64,000 bases of DNA from Scylla paramamosain (lineage: Eukaryota; Arthropoda; Malacostraca; Decapoda; Portunidae): the NCBI RefSeq assembly GCF_035594125.1, contig NW_026973712.1:157501-221500 (forward strand). Direction: 5' to 3'. The position numbers were made by a program, and so were the translations under genes. Shown here in pieces: positions 34,701 to 46,811 of this stretch. The number at the start of each line of letters is the position of its first letter. The first letter of the stretch is position 1. The notes under the pieces were generated by a model. That model saw nothing but the letters and a program-made list of their open reading frames with translations. It was not told the origin of the DNA and did no database searches.

Positions 34701-35064
34701 AAGAAAAAATTGAGGGGGTGTCAAGATACTTAGGGGCGTCATCAGCAGAGCAGTCCAACCAGGGGACATTTGTGGTCCCCTCCCCAGATGAGGACTCCAA
34801 AGCTGGTGTAGGAGTTGCCATGAATTTTGAAATTTTGAGTGAAGGTTGTGTGTGTTATTAGGTGCTTGTAGTTTTGTGTGGAGGAAGAGAGTTGTCTTTA
34901 TAGGGCAGGCTGTGACTGCCCCCTTGTGTTGTGAGACACAAAAGGAAAAGTTCAGTGAGATCACAGGTAGGTTTAATGATAAGTTCACAGTACCCCCTGA
35001 TCCAGTGCTTTAGACCTCACTGGGAGTAATTATTGTTTTAGCAGGTGTCTACTGCCTCCTCCTG
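31751..35064 (-). mobile_element. Jockey-like LINE, full-length copy J3, nested in a CR1-like LINE
   Basis: The poly-A tail appears as a T-run at 31752-31764. Moving up the plus strand come GTAGGAGGGACACTGGCC, the GKLWNS tail (about 31.93 kb), the RT (32201-32869: SINSGVPQGSVLSPTLFLLF, SYADDTTLHF), the RT start (about 33.3 kb), linker (33.8 kb), the endonuclease (33.8-34.6 kb) and the 5' region, ending with GCAGGTGTCTACTGCCTCCT at about 35.06 kb. The 5' end matches the ends of the copies at 21.5, 49.2 and 61.3 kb, so this is a complete 3.3-kb unit. Frames are broken in several places. Confidence 0.93.
32201..32869 (-). pseudogene. Jockey-like LINE reverse transcriptase core (copy J3)
   Basis: 222 open codons contain FLSDRSIAAVVDGHCSSPKS, INSGVPQGSVLSPTLFLLFI and the catalytic SYADDTTLHFS, then LYKGLIRPCMENASHVWGG. 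The catalytic YADD box is intact in this copy. Confidence 0.85.
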
Positions 35065-36349
35065 AAGGAAAATTATGTGAAAGAACAATAAAGGAAAGAT
35101 GGATGGAACACCTGGAAAAAGATGAAGTTTTAGTAAATTGTCAATTTGGATTTAAAAGGGGAAGATCATGCTCCATAAACTTACTGTCCTTTCATTCAAG
35201 GATAGTTAATATTGTGCAGGAGAGAGACGGATGGGCGGATGGTGTCTACTTAGACTTGAAGAAAGCAAAGTACATCCCAAAGATTGCTAAGGAAGATTAA
35301 AAAATTATGGAAAATTTGGAGGAAGACAGCTGGAGTGAATGGAGGATTATCTGGATGATAGAGAGATGAGAACTGTAATACAAGACCAGAATTCATCTTG
35401 GCTAAAAGTAACTAGTGGTGTCCCACAGGGGTCAGATTTAGGACCGATAAAGTTTGTAATATATGTGAACGACATAAATGAAGAAACAGATAGTTATATG
35501 AACTTATTTGCAGATGATGCTAAACTGATGAGAAGGATAGATAATGTAAATGACTGTATGGTACTGCAAGATGATGTAAATAAGATAAATAGATGGAGTA
35601 AATCTTGGCAAATGGAATTCCATTTCAGTAAATGCAAAGTAATGGAGTTTGGTAAGAGTAAGAAAAGAATACAATATTATTATGATATGGATGGTGTGAA
35701 GTTAAAGAAGTCAAAAGAGGAAGTAGATTTGGGAGTAACAGTTACTGAAAATTTGACACATTGATAAAATTACTGGAGACAGTGAAATTGTTAAAAAGAA
35801 TAAGAATGGCACTCATAATTGGAAGAAAAAATGATAAAAAGTTGTTGATTTCCATGATAAGACTAAGATTGGAATATGCAGCAGTGGTGTGGTCTCATCA
35901 TACAAAGAGGAATATTATAAAATTAGAAAAAGCATAAAGAGCAGTCACTAAGATGGTTTCAGAGTTGAGTAAATTGACCTATGAAGAGAGATTAAGAATG
36001 TTGGAAATTCCTACCCTTGAAAATAGGAGAGAGAGAGGAGATTTAATAAACATCTATAGAATGATAAATGGTATGGAAAATGTGAAGAAAGAAGGTTTTT
36101 ATAAATTTAGACACAGAGAGTACAAGGGGTCACAGCAAGAAGTTGAAGAAAGTTAACTGTAGAAGAGACATTAAGAAGTATAGTTTTCCTCACTGAAATG
36201 AGAACAAATGGAATGAACTCAGTGAAGACGTTGTCAATGCCGAAACTGTCAGTGCTTTTAAAACCAAACTGATAGATATAGAGACGCTGTACTATGAGAT
36301 TACTCCCCTCCCGTACACCACAACTAGATACACACAACTAGGTAAATAT
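35065..36349 (+). mobile_element. CR1-like LINE copy B, 3' half
   Basis: It resumes as GKLCERTIKERWMEHLEKDE and continues with FGFKRGRSCSINLLSFHSR, SGVPQGSDLGPIKFVIYVND, the catalytic LFADDAKLMRR, LGVTVTENL, LEYAAVVWSHH, YEERLRMLEIPTLENRRERG and a 3' end ACAACTAGGTAAATATACAC running into (CA)n. A deletion removes most of the AFD motif segment (LDLKKAKYIPK). Frameshifts near 35290 and 35760 inactivate it. Confidence 0.9.
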
Positions 36350-37585
<1,236 letters not shown>

Positions 37586-37758
37586 CTGCGCTGATGTTGC
37601 TTGGTCAACTTCACATAAGGGTCATTTAGCTGTCTCGTCAACCAGTCCTGTGAGCTTTTACTTTTTCCTCTCAGATTTTTAGGCACAGTCTTGTAAGCAG
37701 CACATGATGTACAAGAGTAACAGCTGCCCTGTACAGTGGCAGTGTGTCTTGAAGCCAT
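37586..37758 (-). CDS. MRM2: Candidate first coding exon of MRM2-like rRNA 2'-O-methyltransferase
   Basis: From the ATG at 37758-37756 the minus strand reads MASRHTATVQGSCYSCTSCA, then PKNLRGKSKSSQDWLTRQLN and DPYVKLTKQHQR to a CGCAG|GTGAGT donor. The S-S-Q-x-W-L-x-R-Q-L-x-D-P-Y-V-K block is the N-terminal signature of the FtsJ/RrmJ family, closest to mitochondrial MRM2 (FTSJ2), which methylates a uridine in the large-subunit rRNA A-loop. The leading ~20 residues could be a mitochondrial targeting sequence. The SAM-binding part is not in this exon, and I did not find it downstream. So this may be a gene with a large intron leaving the recognisable region, or an orphan exon. Confidence 0.6.
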
Positions 37759-37859
37759 CACTCCCACTACCCTGTTGTGTTCTTGTTCTTGTTGGGGATT
37801 TGAGGGGCTGTGCAGGCTGTGGTGCCACAACCTCTAGAGGCCTGGAGGTGCTGGCAGCA

Positions 37860-37964
37860 GGCAAGTTATCCAGTTATATTCTGGTGAGCTGCTGGAGGAA
37901 GACCCTGGTATGGTTAAGTGTCTTGAAGGCCAAGCTGGGGTCTTGGAAACCACCCAAGAGGTCT
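37860..37964 (-). CDS. Possible terminal exon of an unidentified gene
   Basis: A TTACTCCACATCCACAG acceptor precedes an open stretch reading PSLADLLGGFQDPSLAFKTL, then NHTRVFLQQLTRI and TAA. The composition looks coding. It lies about 110 bases upstream (same strand) of the MRM2-like start, so it could be the 3' end of an upstream gene. I do not recognise the family. Confidence 0.25.
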
Positions 37965-38099
37965 GCTAGTGATGGCCTGTGGATGTGGAGTAATAACACT
38001 GAGTGGAGAAGAGCAGTGTGGTGGGAGAGGTGGTGAGAAGGACTGGGTGGGAACTGGCTCCAGAATGCATGTTGCAAATGTTTAAAATATGTATGCAAT

Positions 38100-39190
38100 C
38101 ATTAACATTATTTTGGAAGTCTTGCAAATGATATCTACGAATGAGCAAAATATTATTTTTGATGACATAAAACGCACCTTTTTTCTCCCCCAAAAATGTC
38201 TCAGAAAATGAGCCTGCATCTTATAAGACAAAGGTTCAGCTTTGGGACAGTGGCCAGTGGTAAGTCTGTGGCAACAGTGGCCCTTCGATCAAATCCCAAA
38301 CATCTTCACATACATAAACAAAGTGATGATCAATTCTATACCACAAAAACAATTCTTTTTTACAAGATAACAATGCATAACAGGTCATACTTACTAGTAA
38401 TTCACATAAAATAACACCAGTCAGGAAGAAATTAGGTGATGACTCTTACATTTCATGTACCAAAACAAACTTGCAGTTGGTTGCAAACCAAACCTGGTGA
38501 CAATTGCAGGATTCACTGCGTTTCTTAGTATGATGCCATTATTCCTTGAGGTAAGACACACCTCCATACAACTGGAATTGTACCTATCTTTTAAGATTCT
38601 TACCTTGCATACATGTTCAACAAAACTTGAAGCTAATGAGAAACTATTGCATTCTTAAAAATAGCTTACTACCTAACAAAATAAAAGATTTTATAAGTGA
38701 AGAGAGTGTCATGAAGTAGGGCGACTCATGGTGATGGTTTGTACTGAATATTTCAAATAAAAATACATTGTAGAGAATAAGGTGAATCTGTTTTCACACA
38801 TCCTTATGCTTTGAAAATGTACTAAAATATACAACTAGGATCATTTGTAGAATGATGATAAAAAAATGTGATGTACAAACTTTATTACAATCTGGCCTCT
38901 GACAATGTCACTGTCTATGCCACATTTGTTTACATCTCACAGCAGGATTAGTCTAAGTACTAGTGTTGGTAGGTCCTAGCAAATATTAAGGTTTTTTAAA
39001 TGTAAAATATTGAGATCTAATAAGGATCTGAATACATATAAGAGGGCTTCAAATGTCAGGTGAAACCCTCCACTTCATATTCAGAGCTTAAACCTGTTTA
39101 CTTACCTTTTTTTTTTTTTTTTATGCCTGCCCAAACTGAGGTGCGTCTTATTGAGTCCATGTGTCTTATAAGCCATTAATTATGGTATAA
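38100..39190. other. Possible degenerate DNA transposon; no gene called
   Basis: ATAAAACGCACC near 38167, CTTATAAGAC near 38220 and, in inverted sense, the right side around 39128-39180 (AAGACGCACC, GGCTTATAAGACAC read on the minus strand) resemble ends of Tc1/pogo-type elements. An open stretch (38455-38551, CKPNLVTIAGFTAFLSMMPL) ends at a GTAAGA donor-like site but is unassigned. Weak. Confidence 0.25.
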
Positions 39191-39326
39191 TGAAATACGA
39201 ATAAGTGTCTGCATCCAGCATTTGAAGAAGCTGCATAAACAATATGAAAATATTTCATTCATGCTGGCTAATATTAGGCACTGATTTAGTGTTGTCATAA
39301 GCTCAATAGTTTTTTGTACTCCGATT

Positions 39327-40063
<737 letters not shown>

Positions 40064-40330
40064 ATGGCAACCAGCAAAGAAGTGACGGTTTGTTGGGCTA
40101 CTCCTTTATCATTTTTTGATAAGGAAATCCTCATTAACATGGTAAAAGAGCATATTAATGTAATAAATAACAAGAGCACAAAGTTTTATACAGTAAACAA
40201 GAAGGCAATGGAGTGGCTAAGAAGTTTTGTGACGAGTGGGCATCACAAGACTCACCAGCACATGAGGAAAATGTGAAAAAACATCAGAAATGGATGTGAA
40301 ACATTGTTTGACATTGTTTATGATGTTATA
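40064..40330 (+). pseudogene. Myb/SANT-like (zeste/MSANTD-type) domain relic
   Basis: An ATG in a good context (CACCATGG) at 40064 opens MATSKEVTVCWATPLSFFDK, then EILINMVKEHINVINNKSTK and KKAMEWLRSF, then SGHHKTHQHMRKM and TGA (40274-40276). After the stop the same frame continues KNIRNGCE. The layout (E-x-x-L-x-x-L-V-x-x-H-x-x-V-I-x-N-K-x-T, K-x-x-A-W, R-T-x-x-x-L-x-x-x-W-x-N-I-K) is that of the Myb/SANT-like domain found in zeste-type regulators and in the DNA-binding partner encoded by Harbinger transposons. The TGA sits where the family has its third Trp. Family call is by eye. Confidence 0.4.
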
Positions 40331-40363
40331 TAATGCATGGTAATATGAACTGGGTGACATTGA

Positions 40364-40365
<2 letters not shown>

Positions 40366-40434
<69 letters not shown>
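40366..40434. repeat. (TG)n microsatellite at a CR1 3' end
   Basis: Followed immediately by TATTTACCTAGTTGTATTGT, the terminal unit of CR1-like elements on the minus strand. Confidence 0.97.
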
Positions 40435-40436
<2 letters not shown>

Positions 40437-40645
40437 TTACCTAGTTGTATTGTACAGGGCACGAGCCAAAGTTCATTTCGTCCTGTCTCCATAACCATGC
40501 TTATTCAGTTTCTCTTTAAACATGTGTACACCGTTTGCCAAAACCACTTCTTTCTTCGAATCATTCCAGATTTCAAGAGTTCGATACGGGAAACTATTTC
40601 TTGATGTAGCTCAAACATCCACTCTATTTTATTCTCAAACAGATG
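40435..40645 (-). mobile_element. CR1-like LINE 3'-end fragment (duplicate of the next element's end)
   Basis: CAGGGCACGAGCCAAAGTTC and CTCTTTAAACATGTGTACAC match the 3' end of copy C, 298 bases further on. It belongs to a local tandem duplication that also includes the flanking TG array. Confidence 0.88.
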
Positions 40646-40701
40646 AGAAACACTGTTTATGAAGTTGTATAATGTATGACGTGAATAGGGTGATGTTGGT
40701 A

Positions 40702-40702
<1 letters not shown>

Positions 40703-40745
<43 letters not shown>
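40703..40745. repeat. (TG)n microsatellite
   Basis: TG array at the 3' end of CR1-like copy C. Confidence 0.97.
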
Positions 40746-40746
<1 letters not shown>

Positions 40747-43051
40747 ATTGTACAGGGCACAAGCCAAAGTTTATTTTGTCCTGTCTCCATAACCATATTT
40801 ATCCAGTTTCTCTTTAAACATGTGTACACTGTTTGCCACAACCACCTCTTCCTTCAAATCATTCCAGATTTCAATAGTTTGATACAGGAAGCTGCATTTC
40901 TTGGTGCCGCTCAAACATCCACTCTTCTTTATTTTCTTCCCATGTCCCCTCACCCATCTCTCTCCCTCCTCCATCTGTGATAGCAAGTCAATTCTGTCTA
41001 TTCTTCCTATATTGTTTACTAATTTGTACATTGTTATCAGGTCTCCTCTTATTCTTCTCTCTTGTAGCGTTGGTAATCCCATCTCTTCAAGTCTTTCTTC
41101 ATAGCTTAAGTCTTTCAGTTCTGGTACCATCTTTGTTGCTATCCTCTGTATTCTTTCCAGTTTCTGTATATCTTTTTTTCCTATTTGGACCCCAAACTAA
41201 CGCTGCGTGCTCCAATTTAGGTTATATCATTCTTGTTATAATTTTCTTCATTATTTCTCTATCTAAATAGTTAAATGCCACCCTAATGTCTGTTAAAAGG
41301 CTGTATGTAGAGCCAAATATTATGTTTATGTGCCTTCTTTTTCTTCATGAATTTTTTGTTATTATTTCTCTTTCCATTTTGTAATTCAATGAAGATATCT
41401 TTTTACTTTTTCCTATTTCCAACACATGGCATTTTCTGGCATTGAATTCTAGTTTCCATCTTTGGCTCTATGTATGTATCTTGTCAATATCCTTTTGTAA
41501 CTCCTTGCAGTCATTTTCATCCCTTACTATTTTCATTATTTTTGCATCATCAGCAAAAAGGTTTATATAACTATTTAGATCCTCTGTCATATCATTTACA
41601 TATATTTGAAACATAATAGGTGCCAACACAGATCCTTGTGGTACCCCACTTGTCACTTTGCGCCAACTTGAATTAGCGTCTCTGATTACTGTTCTCAATT
41701 CCCTCCCTTGTCAATAATCTTCTATCTCAACATTGCTCCCTTTAGCCCTCCTTCATTCTCTGACTTCCACATAAGACTTTTGTGTGGAACTTTATCAAAT
41801 GCTTTTTTAGAGATCCAGGTGTACTGCACAAACCCATCCATCCCTCTCTTGCACTCCATCTATTACTCTTGTACAGAAGCTCAGTAGATTTGTGACACAG
41901 GATATCCCTTTCCTGAATCCAAATTGCTTTTCTGTAATTATCTTTTCATCTTCTAAATACTGCACCCATCTGTCTTTAATCACTATTTCACAAAGCTTGC
42001 TTACAATACTTGTTAGTGACACTAGTCTGTAATTCAATGGTTCCATTTAACTTCCCTGTTTGTATATTGGGACTTTGTTAGCTCTTTTCCATTCCCTTGG
42101 TACTTTTTCTTCTCTCAACAAGCTGTTAATTATATCCCATATGGGTTTTTCCATTTGTTCTCTGCATTCTTTTAATATCCATCCATTTACTTGATCTGGT
42201 CCCACAGCTTTTCTAACATCCAGCTCTTCAGCAGTTTCTTGATTTGTTGTCTCTTTACTTGTATTTCCTGTATTCCCTCATTCTGTGATACCACTTTCAG
42301 TGCCACAAAATCAGTTTCCTTTGTAAATGTGGACTGAAAACTCTCATTCATTAGTTCACTCATCTCCTCAGTAGTTTCATAAGTTCTTCCTTCTCTTCTT
42401 AACTTGTTTATGTCATCCCTATGTTTCATTTTCCTGTTTATGTATCTGTAGAAGAGTTTGGGCTCTTCCTTGCATTTTCTTATTATCTCACTTTCAAAAT
42501 TTCTTTCTTCTTCTTTTCTTATTATACCATATTCATTCCTTGCCTTTCTGTATTCTTCCCTAGTATTTGTGTTCAGTTGTCTCATCATTTCCTCCAAGCC
42601 CTGTCCTTTTTTCTTTTTGCTTCTACTCACCTGCCATTATACCATTCATGCTTCCCAATTTACACTTTATAACTTGGCACAAACTGTTGCACCCCCTCTC
42701 TATACTTACTCAAAAATATCTCATTTTTCTTGCACTACTTTACTTTTAAATAGTTCTTCCCAGTTAATTTTTCCATAAAATTTATTAAGTTCTGCAAAGT
42801 TTGCCTTAGAATAGTTGTCTCCCATTTCAAAATTGTTCATTCCTGTGCAACAATTTTCCTCCTGTGGCATTACTTCTATTGTCACATGATCACTTCTTCC
42901 CAGTGGACTCAGACAATGTATACTTGATCTACTTTCTGGGATTTTTTGTAAACACTAAGTCCAACTGTGATGGTTCTTCTTCTTTGTATCTTGTAAGTTC
43001 GTTCACCCACTGTCTCATTGTATTCACCATCATGGTAAGCATGGTATGCTG

Positions 43052-43965
43052 GTGATATCACCCTGCACTTTTTCACGTCTTTTCGTAGACGTCCAACCCT
43101 TCAGGAAGTAAACAGTTCATGCAGGGAAGCCACACAACGTCTGACTTCTGATCTCTCAAAAATTTCTGATTGGAGTAAAGCAAACTTGGTATTGTTCAAT
43201 GCCTCAAAAACTCAATTCCTCCATCTATCAACTCAACACAACCTTCCAGACAACTATCCCCTCTTCTTCAATGACACTCAACTGTCCCCCTCTTCTACAC
43301 TGAACATCTTTACTTGTATTCTGAACTGGAAACTTCACATCTCATCTCTAGCTAAAACATCTTCTATGAAGTTAGGTGTTCTGAGACATCTCTGTTATTT
43401 TTTCTCACCCTTCCAGTTACTAACTCTGTACAGGAGCCTTATCTGTCTATGTATGGAGTATGATTCACATGTCTGGGGGATTCCACTCATACCAGTCTTC
43501 TAGACAGGATGGAATCAAAAGCTTTTCATCTCATCAACTCTCTTCTGTCTTCAGCCTCTTTCTCATTGCTGCAATGTTGCATCTCTAGCTGTCTTCTACC
43601 ACTATTTTCATGCTAACTGCTCTTCTGATCTTGCTAACTGCATGTCTCCCCTCCTCCCATGGCCTCACTGCACAAGACTTGTTTCTCTCATCCCTGTTCT
43701 GTCCACCTCTCTAATGAAAGAGTTAACCAGTATTCTCAGTCAGTCACTCATCCCTTTCTCTGGTAAACTCTGGAACTCCCTGCCTGCTTCTGTATTTCCA
43801 CCTTCCTATGATTTGAACTCTTTCAAGAGGGAGGTTTCAAGACACATATCCTTCAATTCTTGACTACTACTTCTGAGCTAATCCGGGTCTGGTATCACAG
43901 TGAGCTTTTTTTTTTTATTGGATTTTTGTTTCCCTTTGCCAGTGTCCCTCCTACATAAAAAAATA
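43052..43965 (+). mobile_element. Jockey-like LINE 3' fragment J4, nested in CR1-like copy C
   Basis: It begins inside the RT catalytic box (GCTGGTGATATCACCCTGCA, YADD segment) and reads to the tail CCTCCTACATAAAAAAATAA. The minus-strand endonuclease of copy C is interrupted by it: GSWSK is on one side and TMRQWVNEL on the other. Frameshifts are present. Confidence 0.9.
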
Positions 43966-44657
43966 AATAAGTAAATATATATGAAAAATAAGTTTACTCC
44001 ATGACCCAACATTTTCTTTCACTTCCATCTTCTGCCAGTTCATTCCTTTAGTGTTGAAGCTGCCTACTAAAAGCACTTTGTTACTTTTCCTTATCATTTC
44101 CTGTGCTATTTCTTGTTTTTAGTTGTATAGTTTTATATCTATCAGTTTCCCATGCATTAGTTTTTGGTGGTATGTACATCACAGTAACTTTCCTTTTTTT
44201 CATTTCATTTGATCTTAATCACAACACTCAAAGTTTCTGCCATTCCATCGCCATATTCCACTTCCTCAACAACAATATCCTCTTTCACCAATATCATTGT
44301 TGCTCTTCCTCCCTTTCCTTTTCTGTCTCTCCTCCATGCACTACAACCTTCCTTTGCAAATTCCAACTTTATTTCCTCTTAGTATGATTTAAATTAAACA
44401 AACCACATCTGGTTTATTGTTCTTTAGGTAGTCTTTAAGTTCCATCTGGCTCAACACCAAACCATCTACATTAGTATACATAATCTTTAAACTTCTGCTT
44501 GGTGTGGCATCTTTGTGGCACCATTTCCTCACTTTCATGTCCACAACTTTCCAAGCAAATCTCCTCGCTCGTTCTTGTGTTCTCTCCTCATTTTTTGACT
44601 GGGCCTCTACTCTACTACTTTCCTCTACTTTACTCTTTCAGTTTACTTCTCTCTCCT

Positions 44658-45131
44658 TTATTCATATTTATTCATTCCTTCTACTTTTGCCAATTTTCTT
44701 GTTCTTTGCAAGACATATTTCACTGCTGTTTGTGCCATGAATCTTATTTTCATTGGTCTTGTTCCATTTTCACTGTATTTTCCAATCCTGTAAACCTCTT
44801 CAATTTGTTCAACTATCTCCTCTCCTTCCTCCGCCACTTCTGCTATAATTTCCTTAGTCTTTTTTGCCTCTTCTTTCTCTCTAGCTATTTTCATTAGTAA
44901 GTTCTTCTCCTTGACCCCAAATACCACCACAAACATCTTTCTCTGTACGATGTCTCTCACAAGATTACTTTTTTTCCTTTATTATTTTAATCAATTGCTT
45001 TTCCATGTCCTTATTGTGTTCCTGTTGCTGTTGCCTTATGATCTTATCTATATTCACCTTTTGTTGTTGTTCTCTCTCTTCTTTCCAACTTTTGACTTCT
45101 GCTGTCACTGACTCTTTCACTTTCCCAACCT

Positions 45132-45202
<71 letters not shown>

Positions 45203-45342
45203 AAAGCTTTCTTTAACTCCTTGTTCTCTTCCTTGAGTTTCTTGATTTCTTTGTAGTACTTTTTGTTTAAGTTCACTATTATTGTCACCTCTTCTCTCAG
45301 TTCTTTGTTTTCTTTTTCTCTTTCCATCTTCCTCTTCTTCAT
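44658..45342 (-). pseudogene. CR1-like LINE ORF1 with microsatellite expansion
   Basis: It has two parts. 45342-44965 is a coiled-coil segment interrupted by an (ER)n run, then KVGKVKESVTAEVKSWKEER and IIRQQQQEHNKDMEKQL. 44960-44658 is a compact RNA-binding-type fold (FVVVFGVKEKN... IGKYSENGTRPMKIRFM...YVLQRTRKLA). The same ORF1 is found broken at 3.6-4.7 kb and 23.1-23.7 kb. It probably packages LINE RNA, as other ORF1 proteins do. Confidence 0.8.
45135..45199. repeat. (CT)n inside LINE ORF1
   Basis: It reads in frame as repeated Arg-Glu in the minus-strand ORF1 and is absent from the equivalent place in copy G, where QEKGS lies near. Confidence 0.96.
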
Positions 45343-45762
45343 CTCTATTATATCACTGGATATCTTTTTACATTGCCACCACCCACCTCTCTCTCTCTTC
45401 CTTCCATGTCTTTATTATTGCTACTAAATTATGATTTTATCATATTTTCACATTTTCTTCAATTTTCCATATTTGTTTATTTGTATAAGCTACACTGAGG
45501 TCTTCCTTGAAACCCTCAAAAATATTTGCTGTGTCCGCCACCATCTTCCTTCTTGGTATCACTGACAAGACAATGTTTACCCATACACTACTCTCCCATT
45601 CACCTTTTTGCTCACTTCCCAATTTACACTTCACTTCCCCTGCACTCACACATCACACAATTCCCTATTATAGAGACAGGACTCAAGCTCAGCCCCCTGT
45701 ACAACCAAAACTTAGGTAACTCCTTAGAGCTGCTGTGGATGTGTCCAATTAGCTGGGCAGCA

Positions 45763-45764
<2 letters not shown>

Positions 45765-45814
<50 letters not shown>
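45765..45814. repeat. (TG)n microsatellite
   Basis: TG array between LINE copy C and the TIR transposon. Confidence 0.97.
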
Positions 45815-45817
<3 letters not shown>

Positions 45818-45823
45818 AACAAT

Positions 45824-46639
45824 ACAGGGTGTACCATGAATTAAGGTACATACCTTAGGATATGATAGTTCAACTAATCCTAAGTCAAAAATACTCTATA
45901 CACACACATGCTGTTTGCTTTATTTTGTGAGAAATTAACCTGTAAGTTGTGTATTGTGGGAGCGGCTTCCCTGGGATCAGTCTCCTGATGATGGATAGGT
46001 GGTGGAGGCCCACAGGAATAGCCAGCAAGATCCCTTCACCTAACACCAATGGATTTCTTTCCTTTGGGGACTCATGAAATCCTTGGTATACAAGAACAAA
46101 TCACGTTACAGAGAGGAGTTGATTCACAGCATTGAGGAAGCTGCAGAGCAGATAAGGAATGACAGGAGCAAAAAGATGCACTTTGGCTATCACTTGATTG
46201 ACAAGGCTTGCCATTTAAATGTCAAGATCACAACTGTCAAAGGGGATGACATTTGCAGTGAACTGCCATGTGTGTTTTAAAAAGTAGCACTGAATAACCA
46301 CTGTATTGTTGTGTTACCTGCACATTTTCTTCACTGGCACATACAAAAATTTAATCTGTTATTTGCTATTTCCTGTAAGGATTTGACTGCATACAATGTA
46401 CACAAAAATTTATCACTTAATGCTACGCAGCACCACGCGAGTACGTAGCGAGCCAAGGAGGGGAGGAAGGAGGCGGAGGCACACCCAGGCAAGCAGCTCC
46501 CGCAACTCACAACTTAGCTACACATTAATTTTTCACAAAATAAAACAAAACACAGCATATGTGTATAGAGTATTTTCAACTTAGAATTACTTGAACTATC
46601 ATACCTAAAGTGTGTACCTAAACTTGCACGACACCCTGT
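45824..46639 (+). mobile_element. DNA transposon with ~110-bp terminal inverted repeats
   Basis: The left end begins ACAGGGTGTACC and the right end finishes GACACCCTGT. Read on opposite strands, the outer ~110 bases match with few differences, sharing TATGATAGTTCAA, ATACTCTATACACA and TTTATTTTGTGA. The interior carries a broken transposase C-terminal piece: PMDFF in one frame, then FLWGLMKSLVYKNKSRYREE and LIHSIEEAAEQIRND in the next. That is the D-F-F-L-W-G-x-x-K-S-x-V-Y signature common to Tc1/mariner-type DDE transposases. A non-autonomous or deleted copy; I could not resolve a target-site duplication. Confidence 0.85.
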
Positions 46640-46811
46640 GAAAACTAAGAAAAACACAACAATCTACTGCTAAAACACAGGGCATTACAAGCTTAATTCC
46701 TATACAGTTATTTCCAGTAGTCAGGATAAAGTCAGGTTACACTGGTTTAGGTAACATAAGGTAAGACTAGATTCACATGCATACACATGCAGGCACACTA
46801 TATGTACACAC

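Larger units (their letters stand above)
40746..45764 (-). mobile_element. CR1-like LINE copy C, near full length, with a nested LINE
   Basis: From 45764 downward: ORF1 (PRRKMVADTANIFEGF; coiled coil MEREKENKELREEVTIIVNL; VVVFGVKEKNLLMKIAREKE at 44.93 kb), then the endonuclease in broken frames (VLLVGSFNTKGMNW at 44.06 kb and, beyond a nested Jockey-like insert at 43.05-43.97 kb, QLDLVFTK). The linker/RT follows (EPKLFYRYINRKMKHRDDIN, LNYRLVSLTSIVSKLCEIVI, SGVPQGSVLAPIMFQIYVND, LFADDAKIMK) and then the C-terminal region (LSYEERLEEMGLPTLQERR; EIWNDLKEEVVVANSVHMFK). The 3' end is ACAGGGCACAAGCC, then (TG)n. ORF1 carries an expanded (AG)n coding for RERE. Confidence 0.9.

Noticed and set aside
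31750..35066. Clear target-site duplication for the nested Jockey-like element
   Set aside because: The flanks (…CCTTGAATAGTG and TGAAGGAAAATT…) do not show a convincing direct repeat. The boundary bases are too uncertain to claim one.
38100..39190. Complete Tc1/pogo-like transposon
   Set aside because: Only short GCGCACC/TTATAAGAC-type motifs in inverted orientation are visible. The outer ends do not align over a useful length, so it is listed only as a weak possibility.
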